From Alphaproteobacteria bacterium (GTDB lineage Bacteria > Pseudomonadota > Alphaproteobacteria > Bin65), in the NCBI GenBank assembly GCA_021776685.1, contig JAJFFJ010000051.1:1-64000 (forward strand): a stretch of DNA of 64,000 nucleotides. Reading direction: 5' to 3'. The notes under the pieces were generated by a model. The model saw only the letters and a program-made list of their open reading frames with translations. It ran no database searches and had not been told where the DNA came from. This document shows positions 25,109 to 34,053 of the stretch, piece after piece (position 1 is the first letter of the stretch; every line of letters starts with the position of its first letter). The position numbers and the translations under genes were made by a program.

Positions 25109-25744
25109 TTAGCTGCGGCGCGCTTGACGCCAGTGGATGATCGCGACCAGGTGCATTATCGCATAGAGCGGCACCAGGAAGCCGGGGATCATCGCCAGCG
25201 GCAGGTCGTTCATTATGCTGGTGGTCGCGCCCCCGGTGATCGTCGGATCAGAGGCGAGAACACCCGTCGCGAAGGCGACGGCGAAGTCGAACAATCCCAG
25301 GAGATTGAACGCGAGAAACCGGCCGCTGGCGAGGCTGGCCGGATTTCGGACCAGCCTGTGTGTGACCCAGATGGCGGCGACGCCGACAGCAACGTCGCCA
25401 GCGCCCGCGGGCCAGGCGAACAATCCCGGCAAAATGCCCGCCGCCAGCAGCGCCAGAAACAGGGCGCCGATGACCCGGGTTTGCTGGACCGCGACCACGG
25501 TACGTATGTCGAGGCCGAGGACAAACCGGCGGAAGCTGGAAGAGGCGTTGTAGATCGTGAGGAAGACCGCGACCGGGATAGTCACACCCAGTATCAGGCC
25601 CGAGGGAAATTGGCCTGGCTCGATGGAAATTCCGCCGGAGGCTGCAAATGTTAGCGCAGCAGCGAACCAGATGCCGATGACGGCCACGCTTGTGCGGCCC
25701 CAGGAAAAACTCGACGGCGTCGAATGGAGTGTCGTTGTGGTCAT
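25109..25744 (-). CDS. Six-helix membrane protein of unknown function
   Basis: A 211-residue hydrophobic protein with about six predicted transmembrane segments. I do not recognise a named family; the C-terminal DLPLAMIPGFLVPLYAIMHLVAI is the most distinctive part. AAGGAG lies at the end of the upstream EamA gene, eight bases before the ATG, and the stop and start overlap as TAATG, so the two are translationally coupled. Regulation is probably by the MarR protein encoded upstream. It may assist the exporter or be an independent efflux or stress protein. Confidence 0.75.
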   Translation of the reverse strand: MTTTTLHSTPSSFSWGRTSVAVIGIWFAAALTFAASGGISIEPGQFPSGLILGVTIPVAVFLTIYNASSSFRRFVLGLDIRTVVAVQQTRVIGALFLALLAAGILPGLFAWPAGAGDVAVGVAAIWVTHRLVRNPASLASGRFLAFNLLGLFDFAVAFATGVLASDPTITGGATTSIMNDLPLAMIPGFLVPLYAIMHLVAIIHWRQARRS

Positions 25745-26679
25745 TATACTAACTCCTTTTTGGGTTGCAGTTGAGACGAGGGACGGGACGTTCTCTTGGT
25801 TGCGCCTGTGCTGTTCACCGCAAGCGCGCCTGTCAGGATTAATGCCAGTCCGGCGAAGGCCTCGATCGCCAGCGTTTCGCCGAGGGCCAATGCGCCCAGT
25901 CCGACGGCCACCACAGGCATGAACAGCGGCACCAGTGAGGTGCGGCCCGCGCCGACGCGTCGGATCAGGAAAAAAAACAGGCTCATGGCGATGGCCGTGC
26001 TGAAGATGCCGACAAAGACCACTGCAGCGATCGCACCCAGCGAGGGTGTTTGCGTGAGTTCGGGCCCGGCAAAGACGGCCAACGGCAGCAACAAAGCGGC
26101 GCCGACGATCATCTGGCCGGTCGCCATGGTTGGCGGCGCCAGCTTGGACTGCCGGCGGGCGTAGATGGTGCCGGCGGCATAGCTCACGACCGCGGCGAAG
26201 GTGATCACTACTCCTTCGATCTGGTCGCCGGCGTTCGCCAGCACTGCCGGCCCGATCACCAGCACAACGCCGGCAAGTCCAATCAGGGCCCCGGCAGCGC
26301 GGCGGCCGGTCAGCCGCTCGTCAGTGAGAAACACGGGCGCCAGGAGCACCATCATGACAGGCAGGGATCCGAACAGAATGCCGCCGAGGCCGCTGTCGAT
26401 ATGCTGCTGACCCCAGGCGATGGTGGCAAAGGGAATTGCCGCAGTCAGCAAGCCCAGCCAGATCAGCGGCATCCAGCCGCCAAGAGTCGCTGGTAGCCGT
26501 GCACCCAGGCGACGCATCACAAGCCAGCAGACCGGGATCGCAATTACAGCCCGGGCTGCTGCCACGACCATGGGCGGTATCTCTGCCACCGCGATGTTGA
26601 GGAACAGGAATGAACCGCCCAACAACACGGCGGTTAACGCCAGCAGCATCCAGTCTGTCGTGTTCATCGGCTTGTCCAT
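25744..26679 (-). CDS. EamA/DMT-family transporter
   Basis: A 311-residue inner-membrane transporter of the drug/metabolite superfamily with ten predicted helices in two EamA repeats. The repeats carry the family's AAARAVIAIPVCW, LFGSLPVMMVLLAPVFLTDERLTG and SLVPLFMPVVAVGLGALALGETL segments. Most relatives export amino acids or small metabolites. ATG 26679 is used because AGAGG precedes it by six bases. The operator-like palindrome at 26693-26708 overlaps its upstream region, and a marR gene lies upstream in the same direction, so it is likely derepressed by a MarR ligand. Confidence 0.9.
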   Translation of the reverse strand: MDKPMNTTDWMLLALTAVLLGGSFLFLNIAVAEIPPMVVAAARAVIAIPVCWLVMRRLGARLPATLGGWMPLIWLGLLTAAIPFATIAWGQQHIDSGLGGILFGSLPVMMVLLAPVFLTDERLTGRRAAGALIGLAGVVLVIGPAVLANAGDQIEGVVITFAAVVSYAAGTIYARRQSKLAPPTMATGQMIVGAALLLPLAVFAGPELTQTPSLGAIAAVVFVGIFSTAIAMSLFFFLIRRVGAGRTSLVPLFMPVVAVGLGALALGETLAIEAFAGLALILTGALAVNSTGATKRTSRPSSQLQPKKELV

Positions 26680-26692
26680 AAGTACCTCTTTT

Positions 26693-26708
26693 AAGTGCAT
26701 ATACACTT
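26693..26708. promoter_or_regulatory. Candidate MarR operator before the EamA gene
   Basis: AAGTGCATATACACTT is an inverted repeat with perfect AAGTG/CACTT arms, 14 bases upstream of the start codon. On the minus strand it reads AGTGTATATGCACTT, sharing AGTGTATAT with the site in the marR promoter at 27232-27244. The shared core makes it a probable binding site for the adjacent MarR protein. Confidence 0.65.
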
Positions 26709-26723
26709 ATATGAGCTGCAAGT

Positions 26724-26741
26724 GGCCGCCCGGAGGCGGCC
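26724..26741 (-). terminator. GC hairpin between marR and the EamA gene
   Basis: A perfect 7-base stem GGCCGCC/GGCGGCC closes on CGGA. It follows the marR stop on the minus strand but lacks a T-run, so it may be a weak terminator or a pause site that lowers read-through into the EamA gene. Confidence 0.35.
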
Positions 26742-26763
26742 GCGAATTCGTAGCTCGGTAGAC

Positions 26764-27210
26764 TCAGATCGGCGCGGATTCCGTTACCTTGTTGAGATCA
26801 TTCATCAAGCGCTGCCAGACCGTGTCGCCCAGTGCGGTGTGAACGTCTGTTTGGGCCTGGCGCCAAAGCGGCAGGGCGGCATCAAGGACTTCCTTTCCCT
26901 GATCGGTGATTTTGATGAGCCGCTCACGCTGGTCCTTGCCAGGGATCATCTCCACCCAGCTTTCGCGTACCAGCGGCTTCAAATTCCGGGACAAGGTGGT
27001 TCTGTCCATTACCAGTTCCTCGGCCATGCGTGCCACCGGCAACGGCCCTTGCCGGGCGGCGGTGACCAAAATCGGAAACTGGGTGATTTTGAGACCGCAT
27101 GGCGCAAGCGCCTGGTCATACATCTGGGTGATTGTCCGGCTTGCTTTGCGCAAGGCCAAATTGGTGCAATCGTGCATGCCGCCTGTCGGATTCTTTTTGG
27201 TTTCTGCCAT
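26764..27210 (-). CDS. MarR-family transcriptional regulator
   Basis: A 148-residue MarR regulator. Helices before the DNA-binding domain carry CTNLALRKASRTITQMYDQ; the winged helix-turn-helix has ARMAEELVMDRTTLSRNLKPL and the wing with GKDQRERLIKITDQG, including the conserved D-x-R. A cysteine near the N-terminus (Cys15) lies where some redox- or ligand-sensing MarR proteins have one. The start at 27210 has GAGGG upstream. It precedes the EamA exporter and membrane protein genes, and both promoters carry the AGTGTATAT element, so it probably represses itself and the exporter operon. Confidence 0.92.
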   Translation of the reverse strand: MAETKKNPTGGMHDCTNLALRKASRTITQMYDQALAPCGLKITQFPILVTAARQGPLPVARMAEELVMDRTTLSRNLKPLVRESWVEMIPGKDQRERLIKITDQGKEVLDAALPLWRQAQTDVHTALGDTVWQRLMNDLNKVTESAPI

Positions 27211-27231
27211 GGGTCCCTCGTTCTTAATAGA

Positions 27232-27260
27232 TGTATATACACTATTATTTATTGAGTCAA
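27232..27260 (-). promoter_or_regulatory. Sigma-70 promoter of marR with overlapping operator
   Basis: On the minus strand TTGACT (27260-27255), a 17-base spacer and TATACA (27237-27232) form a good housekeeping promoter. The -10 element lies within the palindrome TGTATATACA and the longer AGTGTATATACAT, which matches the element before the EamA gene. The layout is that of MarR autorepression. Confidence 0.7.
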
Positions 27261-27360
27261 GCGGTGAAATGGATTTACCGGCATTGGGCCGCATTGTTTG
27301 GCCAATCTGCTGCACCTATGGTGGGTACGATAATCACCTCGGCGGCACCGCGATAACACA

Positions 27361-28083
27361 ATGCGCCCCCTCATCGGCATCACCCTCGATTCGGAAGACC
27401 CATCCCCGGCAGGTTCGGGAGGCTACGCACAGTTTCCCTGGTATGCGGTGCGCGAGAACTATTGCGCGGCGGTAACGGCATCGGGCGGGCTGCCCGTCAC
27501 CCTGCCCCACGAGCCGGATATGGCAGAGGCCTATCTTGAGCGCATCGATGGCCTGTTGGTAACCGGCGGCCATTTCGACGTAGACCCCGGCATGTATGGT
27601 GCAGCGGAAACCCATGAGACCGTGACGCTCAAGTCCCGGCGCACCTTGTTCGAACGCGCGATCACCGAAGGCGCGCTGGCGCAGGACATGCCGGTGCTGG
27701 GTATCTGTGGCGGGCAACAACTGCTGCATGTGGTGCTGGGCGGTTCGCTGATCCAGCATATTCCGGACGAAGTGCCGGATGCGCTGGCCCATGAGCAGCC
27801 GAACCCGCGGGACGAGCCGGGCCATATGGTGTCGGTGGTCAGCGGCACCCTGCTGCACGACATCGTCCAGACCGAAGAATTGGCGGTCAACAGCGCCCAT
27901 CACCAGGCGGCGAAAGACGCGCCCGAGGGGGTCGCCATCAACGCCCGTGCGCCAGATGGCGTGATAGAAGGCATCGAACATGGCGCGCATAAATTCTGCC
28001 TGGGCGTGCAGTGGCATCCGGAATTTTTCATTTCCGAAGGCGACCGCCGAATTTTCAACGCCTTCGTCGAGGCCGCCACATGA
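27361..28083 (+). CDS. Gamma-glutamyl-gamma-aminobutyrate hydrolase family (class I GATase-like, peptidase C26)
   Basis: A 240-residue hydrolase of the PuuD type. It has the N-terminal PLIGITLD, LLVTGGHFDVDP, the nucleophile elbow GICGGQQLLHVVLGG (catalytic Cys) and the C-terminal HHQAAK and GVQWHPEF (His and Glu of the triad). PuuD cleaves gamma-glutamyl-GABA in putrescine breakdown, but other members cleave other gamma-glutamyl amides, and no puu genes are nearby. Its stop overlaps the next start as ATGA, coupling it to a pseudouridine synthase, which is unrelated in function. The ribosome site is weak. Confidence 0.88.
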   Translation: MRPLIGITLDSEDPSPAGSGGYAQFPWYAVRENYCAAVTASGGLPVTLPHEPDMAEAYLERIDGLLVTGGHFDVDPGMYGAAETHETVTLKSRRTLFERAITEGALAQDMPVLGICGGQQLLHVVLGGSLIQHIPDEVPDALAHEQPNPRDEPGHMVSVVSGTLLHDIVQTEELAVNSAHHQAAKDAPEGVAINARAPDGVIEGIEHGAHKFCLGVQWHPEFFISEGDRRIFNAFVEAAT

Positions 28084-29051
28084 CCGCGCCCGCCGCCGGC
28101 GGTGAGCGGATCGCCAAGCGCATGGCCCGCGCCGGCCTGTGTTCGCGCCGTGAAGCAGAGCGATGGATTGCCCAGGGCCGCGTTGCCGTAGATGGCGAAA
28201 CCCTGACCACCCCAGCGGTGACCGTAACGGCAGCCAGCCGCATTACCGTAGATGGCGAATTGGTGGGCGCCGCGGAGGCCACCCGCCTGTGGCGGTATCA
28301 CAAGCCCGTTGGTCTGGTGACCACCAACCGTGACCCCCAGGGACGATCCACCGTTTTCGACGCGCTGCCGGAGCATCTGCCGCGCGTGATGAGCATCGGC
28401 CGGCTTGATCTGACGTCGGAAGGGCTGTTGTTGCTGACCAATGACGGCGACCTCGCCCGGTACCTGGAACTGCCGGCCACAGGCTGGAAACGGCGATACC
28501 GGGTGCGCGTGCATGGCCGGATTCAAGAAGCTGCGCTCGCCGAACTGGCCCAGGGCGTCGAGGTGGATGGTATCAAGTATGGACCCATCGAAGCGGCGCT
28601 CGACCGGCAGCAGGGCGCCAATGCCTGGCTGACCTTCAGCCTGCGGGAAGGCAAGAATCGCGAAATTCGGCATGTCTGCGAACATCTGGGCTGGCCGGTC
28701 AACCGGTTGATCCGCACCGGCTTTGGCCCCTTCCAGTTGGGCTCGCTGCCAGCCAGCGAAGTTGACGAGGTGGCCCAGAAAGTGCTGCGCGAGCAACTGG
28801 GTGGAAAGATCGACCTGAAAGAGGGGCCCGTAAATCGCGCGACAAAGGCAGCCACCAGACAGAATTCCGACGAGAAACCCGTTGGTGAACCTTCCGGAAA
28901 ACCGGCCAGAATGCAGCTGGGAAAACCGGTGAGAAAACCTGCCGGAAAACAGACCAGAAATCCTGGTGGGAAGCCGGGTGACAAGTCTGGCGCCAAGCCG
29001 GCCGGAAAACGGGACGGGAAACCCGATGCGCGTCGTCGGCGGCGCACATAA
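28080..29051 (+). CDS. rRNA pseudouridine synthase, RluB/RsuA family
   Basis: A 323-residue pseudouridine synthase. The N-terminal S4 RNA-binding domain begins with ERIAKRMARAGLCSRREAERWI. The catalytic domain has KPVGLVTTNRDPQGRSTVFDALP and the catalytic Asp in SIGRLDLTSEGLLLLTNDGDLA, then KNREIRHVCEHLGWPVNRLIR. RluB (23S U2605) is the more likely identity than RsuA. About 60 residues of Lys/Pro/Gly-rich tail follow, common in alphaproteobacterial homologues. It overlaps the preceding hydrolase gene by four bases and rsmD by 26 bases, giving a tight rRNA-modification pair. Confidence 0.92.
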   Translation: MTAPAAGGERIAKRMARAGLCSRREAERWIAQGRVAVDGETLTTPAVTVTAASRITVDGELVGAAEATRLWRYHKPVGLVTTNRDPQGRSTVFDALPEHLPRVMSIGRLDLTSEGLLLLTNDGDLARYLELPATGWKRRYRVRVHGRIQEAALAELAQGVEVDGIKYGPIEAALDRQQGANAWLTFSLREGKNREIRHVCEHLGWPVNRLIRTGFGPFQLGSLPASEVDEVAQKVLREQLGGKIDLKEGPVNRATKAATRQNSDEKPVGEPSGKPARMQLGKPVRKPAGKQTRNPGGKPGDKSGAKPAGKRDGKPDARRRRRT

Positions 29052-29601
29052 GGGTCGGCGGCTGGTCGCGCCTGAGGGCCGCGATGTGCGCCCCACAAGC
29101 GACCGCGCCCGTGAATCCCTGTTCAACCGATTGGTCCATGGTGGCTATGGGCCCGGTGGGGTGTCGCCAGTTGTGGACGCGGTGGTGTTGGACATGTTCT
29201 GCGGTTCGGGCGCCCTGGGGCTGGAGGCGCTGTCGCGCGGCGCAGCACGCACGATCTTCATGGACCTGTCGCGCACCGCTCTGGATTGTGCCCGGGCCAA
29301 TGCGGCGAGCCTGGGCGAAACCGACCGGAGCGAATTTCTGTTGGCGGAAGCAACACGCCCACCTCCGCCACGCCAACAGGCCGCTTTGGTGTTTCTGGAT
29401 CCACCCTATGGCAGCGGCCTCGGAGAACCAGCGCTTGAGGCGTTGGCGGCATCAGGTTGGCTGGCAACCGGGGCGCTCTCAACGGTTGAAATCGGCCGGG
29501 ACGAGGTCTTCGCAACCCCGGACGGATTCGCGGAACTGGATGCGCGGCAGACGGGTGCGGCGCGCATCGTCATTCTGCGTTACCAATCTGAAAGTGCCTA
29601 G
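29026..29601 (+). CDS. rsmD: 16S rRNA (guanine(966)-N(2))-methyltransferase
   Basis: RsmD methylates G966 of 16S rRNA. The 191-residue protein has the family N-terminus MRVVGGAHKGRRLVAPEG with VRPTSDRARESLFNRL, SAM motif I VLDMFCGSGALGLEALSRGA and the target-site DPPY in FLDPPYGSG. The start at 29026 is fixed by the conserved N-terminus and lies inside the 3' end of the pseudouridine synthase gene. Its end overlaps the convergent MFS gene by four bases. Confidence 0.95.
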   Translation: MRVVGGAHKGRRLVAPEGRDVRPTSDRARESLFNRLVHGGYGPGGVSPVVDAVVLDMFCGSGALGLEALSRGAARTIFMDLSRTALDCARANAASLGETDRSEFLLAEATRPPPPRQQAALVFLDPPYGSGLGEPALEALAASGWLATGALSTVEIGRDEVFATPDGFAELDARQTGAARIVILRYQSESA

Positions 29602-30884
29602 TCGGCGCTGGTCGGAATTTCTGCCTTCGCTGCGGCGACACTGATACTGCGCAACAGCCGAACCGCCAACAGGGCGGCGAGCGCGACGATGATGGCGCCC
29701 GAGATATAGGGCGCATCCCGCCCCAAATATTGGAACAGCACGCCGGCGATGGCCGGACCGATCACGCGCACCATGCTGTTTGCCGACTGCAGCACACCCA
29801 TCACCGCGCCTTGCTTGTCCGCCGGCGAATTGCGGGAAATCAGGCTGGAAATCGCGGGGTCGCAGAAGGCGTAGCCAATCGCGACCAGCGCACCACTAAC
29901 GCCGACCATGAAGACATTGACCGACGGTGGAATCAGCGCCATGCCCAGACAGAGCACCACAAGCCCGGCCATCAGCATCTTTGCCTCGCCAAAGCGCGCG
30001 GCCACAGGCCCGACGGCGCCGCCCTGCACCACCACCAGAATGGCGCCGATATAGGCGAAAACCAGCCCGACCTCGAACGGCCCCCAGCCGTGGGCTCGCT
30101 CCACCCACAGGGCATAGGTGCCCTCCAGCCCGGCCATGGCGACGCCGGAAATCGTGCCGATCAGAATGGGCAGGAGGACAAGCGGTTCCCGCAGGACTTC
30201 GCCAAAGGTGCGTAGGCGGGTCATCAGACCATGCTGGATCGCCGCGCCAAGCCGTTCCGGCTCTTTCAGAAGGATAAGGGTCAGTACAGTGGCGACGGCG
30301 CAAACGCCCGCAGCGAGATAGAAGGCCAGGCGGTGGTCGACATTTCCCGGGTCACCCATGGCGAGCAGGCCGCCGAAGGCTGGGCCCAGAATAAAGCCCA
30401 GCCCGAAGGCCGCGCCCATCAATCCCATGCCCTTGGCGCGTTCTTCCGCCTCGGTCACGTCCGCCACATAGGCCATGGCAACGGCGATATTCGCGCCCAT
30501 AACGCCGCCCAATCCCCGCGCCAGGAACAGCATCCAAAGGGAGTCCGCCACGGCGAGGAGGGAGAAACTTAGGACAGAGCCGAAAATACTGAGGGCCAGA
30601 ATAGGCTTTCGCCCCCAGCGGTCGCTGATCCAGCCCAGGGGGAAGGCGCAGAAAAACTGGAAGAATGCGTAGACCGACATGAGGAGTGTCACCGCGCTCT
30701 CGCTCGCGCCGAACCGCTCCGCCCAGAAGGGCATGTAGGGCAGCATGATGCCGAAGCCGACCATGTCGATGAACACGATCAGGAGCAGTATCCAGATGCG
30801 GCTGAAAACGGAGCGGGAAGAGGACAAGCGGTGGACCCGGCTATGGTGAGGACGCAGCTTACAGGGGCAACGTACCGGCGCCAC
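29598..30884 (-). CDS. MFS transporter, TetA-like drug:H+ antiporter branch
   Basis: A major-facilitator protein of up to 428 residues with twelve predicted helices. Motif A after helix 2 is GWISDRWGRKP, and the antiporter motif C region after helix 5 is GFILGPAFGGL. The FIDMVGFGIMLPYMPFW start of helix 1 is typical of the TetA-like tripartite tricarboxylate/drug branch. The frame opens at a GTG (30884) without a ribosome site; the first 25-30 residues are basic and non-conserved, so the true start may be an internal GTG or TTG near 30836-30830. Efflux of a drug-like compound is likely; the substrate is unknown. Confidence 0.87.
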   Translation of the reverse strand: MAPVRCPCKLRPHHSRVHRLSSSRSVFSRIWILLLIVFIDMVGFGIMLPYMPFWAERFGASESAVTLLMSVYAFFQFFCAFPLGWISDRWGRKPILALSIFGSVLSFSLLAVADSLWMLFLARGLGGVMGANIAVAMAYVADVTEAEERAKGMGLMGAAFGLGFILGPAFGGLLAMGDPGNVDHRLAFYLAAGVCAVATVLTLILLKEPERLGAAIQHGLMTRLRTFGEVLREPLVLLPILIGTISGVAMAGLEGTYALWVERAHGWGPFEVGLVFAYIGAILVVVQGGAVGPVAARFGEAKMLMAGLVVLCLGMALIPPSVNVFMVGVSGALVAIGYAFCDPAISSLISRNSPADKQGAVMGVLQSANSMVRVIGPAIAGVLFQYLGRDAPYISGAIIVALAALLAVRLLRSISVAAAKAEIPTSAD

Positions 30885-30914
30885 CGCTAATTGCAGGCTT
30901 GGGGCAAGGCGGAA

Positions 30915-32735
30915 TCAGCGGCGGCCGAACAGCCGTTCGATGTCCTTGAGTTTCAGTTCCACATAGGTAGGCCGGCCATGGTTGCACTGGCCGGAATGGG
31001 GGGTCGCTTCCATCTGGCGCAGCAGCGCGTCCATCTCATGGACATTCAGCCGGCGGCCAGCGCGGATCGAACCGTGACAGGCCATGGTGCCGCAGACCTC
31101 TTCGAGCTTCTCCTTCAGACTGAAGGCTTCGCCCATTTCCGCCAGTTCGTCGGCCAAGTCGCGGAGCAGGCTTTGCACGGCCGTCTCGCCCAACAAGGCG
31201 GGTGTTTCCCGCACGATCACAGCCGAGGCGCCGAAGGGCTCGATCATCAGGCCCAGTTCCGCAAGCTCAGGCGCGCGCGCGGCAAGGCGCGCGGCAGCTG
31301 GCTCATCCAGTTCAACCACCTCGGGCAGCAGCAGCATTTGTGTGGCGACACCGCCGTTGGCGAGCGCGGCCTTCATACGCTCGTAAACCAGCCGTTCGTG
31401 GGCCGCGTGCTGGTCGACAATCACCAACCCATCTTCCGTCTGGGCGACCACATATGTTTCATGCACCTGCGCCCGCGCCGCGCCGAGCGGGTAGTTGGCC
31501 GCATCCGCATCACCTGTTTCCGATGCGCCCGCGGGTGCAGTTGGTCGTGCGGTCTCTGCAAATCCAGGCTGATAGCCTGCATTGGGTGCCTGCCAGGCGT
31601 TGCTGGCCTCCGCCAGATGTCCCGGCATCGGCGGTGGCGGTTGATAGTTGCCATAGCCTCCGCCCGTCCCAGAACGGAAGGCGCCCAGCGCGCCTTGGCT
31701 GACCGTTGTGCTGGCGCGATGTCCTGCTTCCGCAAGCGCATGTTTGAGGGCGCTGACGATCAGGCCCCGCACCAGGCCTGCGTCACGGAACCGTACCTCG
31801 GTCTTGGCAGGATGCACGTTCACATCCACCTGTTCCGGCGGTAGGTCCAGGAACAGCGCAACCAGCGGATGGCGGTCCCGGGCCAGAAAATCCTGATACG
31901 CGCCGCGCACCGCGCCGAACAGCAGCTTGTCGCGAACCGGCCGGCCATTCACGAACAGATACTGATGCTGGGCGTTGCCGCGATTGAACGTCGGCACGCC
32001 GATATGGCCGGTCAGACACAGAGCCTCGCGCACGGCATTGATGGCGAGGGCATTTTCGCGGAACTCCCGCCCCATGATCCGCCCCAAACGGGCCAGGCGC
32101 AGGCTCTCGTCGCCCCCTTCCAGGGACGCGGTTTCCGCCGGCAAGTCGATCAGCGCGCGCTCACGGTCGCCGGTCAGGCGGAAGGCTACCGCGGGATGGG
32201 CCATGGCCAGGCGGTTGAGCACATCGCTGACGTGGCCCTGTTCGGCACGCTCCGACTTCAAGAACTTGAGGCGCGCAGGAGTGGCGTAGAAAAGATCACG
32301 CACCTCCACCCGGGTGCCGGACGGATGGGCTGCCGGTTGGGGGTCCGCCACCTGGCCGCCCTCCACAGAGATCGTCCAGGCGCTGTCGGCACCTGCCGGG
32401 CGGGATGTGATGGTCAGGCGGCTGACGGCGCCGATCGACGGCAGCGCCTCGCCGCGAAAGCCCAGGGTGCCGATATGGGTGAGGTCGTCGCCGGGCAGTT
32501 TGGATGTGGCGTGCCGCTGGATGGCGAGGCCCAGGTCGTCCGGCGACATGCCGTGGCCGTCATCAGTGACGGAAATCAAGCTGCGGCCGCCGTCACGGAT
32601 CGCCACCTCGATGCGGCCGGCGCCGGCGTCGAGCGCGTTTTCCACGAGTTCCTTCACGACGGCAGCCGGGCGCTCGACCACTTCGCCGGCGGCGATTTGA
32701 TTGACGAGATTGGGCGGCAGCAGACGCAAGGACAT
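30915..32735 (-). CDS. mutL: DNA mismatch repair protein MutL
   Basis: MutL couples mismatch recognition to strand incision. The 606-residue protein has the GHKL ATPase with [33 protein letters not shown] (split here across the first 40 residues), DDGHGM, RHATSKL, and [10 protein letters not shown]. The C-terminal domain carries the endonuclease metal motif DQHA-x2-E-x4-E ([12 protein letters not shown]) and ACHGSIRAG, so it is probably a nicking MutL as in bacteria without MutH. The usual CPHGRP reads CNHGRP here. The 22-base gap from pgi suggests co-transcription. mutS is not in the window. Confidence 0.95.
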   Translation of the reverse strand: MSLRLLPPNLVNQIAAGEVVERPAAVVKELVENALDAGAGRIEVAIRDGGRSLISVTDDGHGMSPDDLGLAIQRHATSKLPGDDLTHIGTLGFRGEALPSIGAVSRLTITSRPAGADSAWTISVEGGQVADPQPAAHPSGTRVEVRDLFYATPARLKFLKSERAEQGHVSDVLNRLAMAHPAVAFRLTGDRERALIDLPAETASLEGGDESLRLARLGRIMGREFRENALAINAVREALCLTGHIGVPTFNRGNAQHQYLFVNGRPVRDKLLFGAVRGAYQDFLARDRHPLVALFLDLPPEQVDVNVHPAKTEVRFRDAGLVRGLIVSALKHALAEAGHRASTTVSQGALGAFRSGTGGGYGNYQPPPPMPGHLAEASNAWQAPNAGYQPGFAETARPTAPAGASETGDADAANYPLGAARAQVHETYVVAQTEDGLVIVDQHAAHERLVYERMKAALANGGVATQMLLLPEVVELDEPAAARLAARAPELAELGLMIEPFGASAVIVRETPALLGETAVQSLLRDLADELAEMGEAFSLKEKLEEVCGTMACHGSIRAGRRLNVHEMDALLRQMEATPHSGQCNHGRPTYVELKLKDIERLFGRR

Positions 32736-32757
32736 GCCGGTCAGGATACGCTTGGCC

Positions 32758-34044
32758 TCAGGCGCCGGAAAGGTATTTCCGGGTGCGCCGCTTGCCGTCT
32801 TCCACAGCCGGTTGATCGAATGGATCGATCCCCATCATCCGCCCGGCGAGGATGGTCTCGAGCATGAAATGCATCATCAACGCGCCGACTTCGCGCTCGC
32901 GGATCGCGCCCGCAGACATATTGAAGGTGCGCACGGGCCGGCCATGTGCGGCAAGACTGTCGGCGGTGCCCTGGTATTGCGCATCGATAAGGTCCGTCAG
33001 GCTGCGGCCATCCAGCTCCGGCGCGCAGCCTCCGGTGTCGATCAGGGGAGTGGGTGCCTGCCCCGGTCCCAGAGAGGGCCCCGCGGATGGCCCCAGAAGC
33101 GTGAATGTCGCGATATCGGGGCCGTCGAGCCATATCTGCAATTGGCTATGCTGGTCCACCGCGCCCACCGCCGGATAGGGAACTGCCCCCTCCCCAGCTT
33201 TGCCCAGACTTTCCGCCCAAAGCTGGCAGTACCAACGGGAGAATTGGCGCAGCCTGTCGGCGTAGGGCATCAGGACGGTGACCTTCCGGCCAGCCTGCAT
33301 CAGGCCGACCATCGCCGCCGCACCCTGGGCCGGCGCGCTGTCGCCGCCGTTGGAACGAAGGTCATCCAAAATTTTCGCTGCAGCCTGGCGCACGGAAGCC
33401 ACGTCCACCCCGGCAAAATGCGCGGGCAGGAGAACCACCGGACTGAATGCGGAAAAGCGCCCACCCAGATCGGGGTCATGGCGAATAATCGGCAGGCTTC
33501 GCGCAGCAGCGAAGGCGCGCATTGGGCTTTCGGAGGGGCCGGTCAGGATAACAAAGCGGCCGCGGGCCACCTCGTCGCCGAGTTGCTCCGTTGCCGCCTG
33601 CCACAGCAGTGCCAGGTGGGCCATCACTTCGGCCGTGGCGCCAGATTTCGAAATCGCCAAAACGCCGGTGTCGGACATGTCCGCGGTCAGATCTGAAAGA
33701 CTGTCCGGGTCCGGATTTTCGGCGAAAAGGAGGGCCTTGCCATCGGCCGCCCCGCAGGCATCCACCAGCGCCTTGGCGCCCAGGGACGAGCCGCCGGTGC
33801 CGACGATGATGATCCTGCCAACCTTGCCGAACGCAGCCCCAGCAGCATCGATAGCCTGATCCAGTCCGGCCTGGTCCTGCAGCCCATTCGCCAGCGCCAG
33901 CCGCCCGCCGTCAATGTCCGCGAGCAAATCTGCACTGGCCGCCGCCGCCGACTGACAGACGGCCGCATAGGCTGCGTCGGGCAGGCCGCCGTCACCGATA
34001 TGCCGCTCAAGACAGCGGTTGATATCCTGCGTGTAGGCCGCCAT
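32758..34044 (-). CDS. pgi: Glucose-6-phosphate isomerase, short form
   Basis: PGI interconverts glucose-6-phosphate and fructose-6-phosphate. At 428 residues it is about 120 shorter than the classical enzyme. The sugar-isomerase fold motifs are present: [47 protein letters not shown] (the PGI signature region), and the C-terminal helix with [27 protein letters not shown], which holds the catalytic base Lys. Residues usually between the first two helices are condensed. It is separated from the M16 genes by nine bases and from mutL by 22 bases. The identification is firm; kinetic preference is not predictable. Confidence 0.9.
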   Translation of the reverse strand: MAAYTQDINRCLERHIGDGGLPDAAYAAVCQSAAAASADLLADIDGGRLALANGLQDQAGLDQAIDAAGAAFGKVGRIIIVGTGGSSLGAKALVDACGAADGKALLFAENPDPDSLSDLTADMSDTGVLAISKSGATAEVMAHLALLWQAATEQLGDEVARGRFVILTGPSESPMRAFAAARSLPIIRHDPDLGGRFSAFSPVVLLPAHFAGVDVASVRQAAAKILDDLRSNGGDSAPAQGAAAMVGLMQAGRKVTVLMPYADRLRQFSRWYCQLWAESLGKAGEGAVPYPAVGAVDQHSQLQIWLDGPDIATFTLLGPSAGPSLGPGQAPTPLIDTGGCAPELDGRSLTDLIDAQYQGTADSLAAHGRPVRTFNMSAGAIREREVGALMMHFMLETILAGRMMGIDPFDQPAVEDGKRRTRKYLSGA

Positions 34045-34053
34045 CGGCGTCGG

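Noticed and set aside
28861-29050. Lys/Pro/Gly repeat tail considered a separate gene or domain
   Set aside because: Such basic low-complexity tails are common on RluB-type proteins and the reading frame is continuous.
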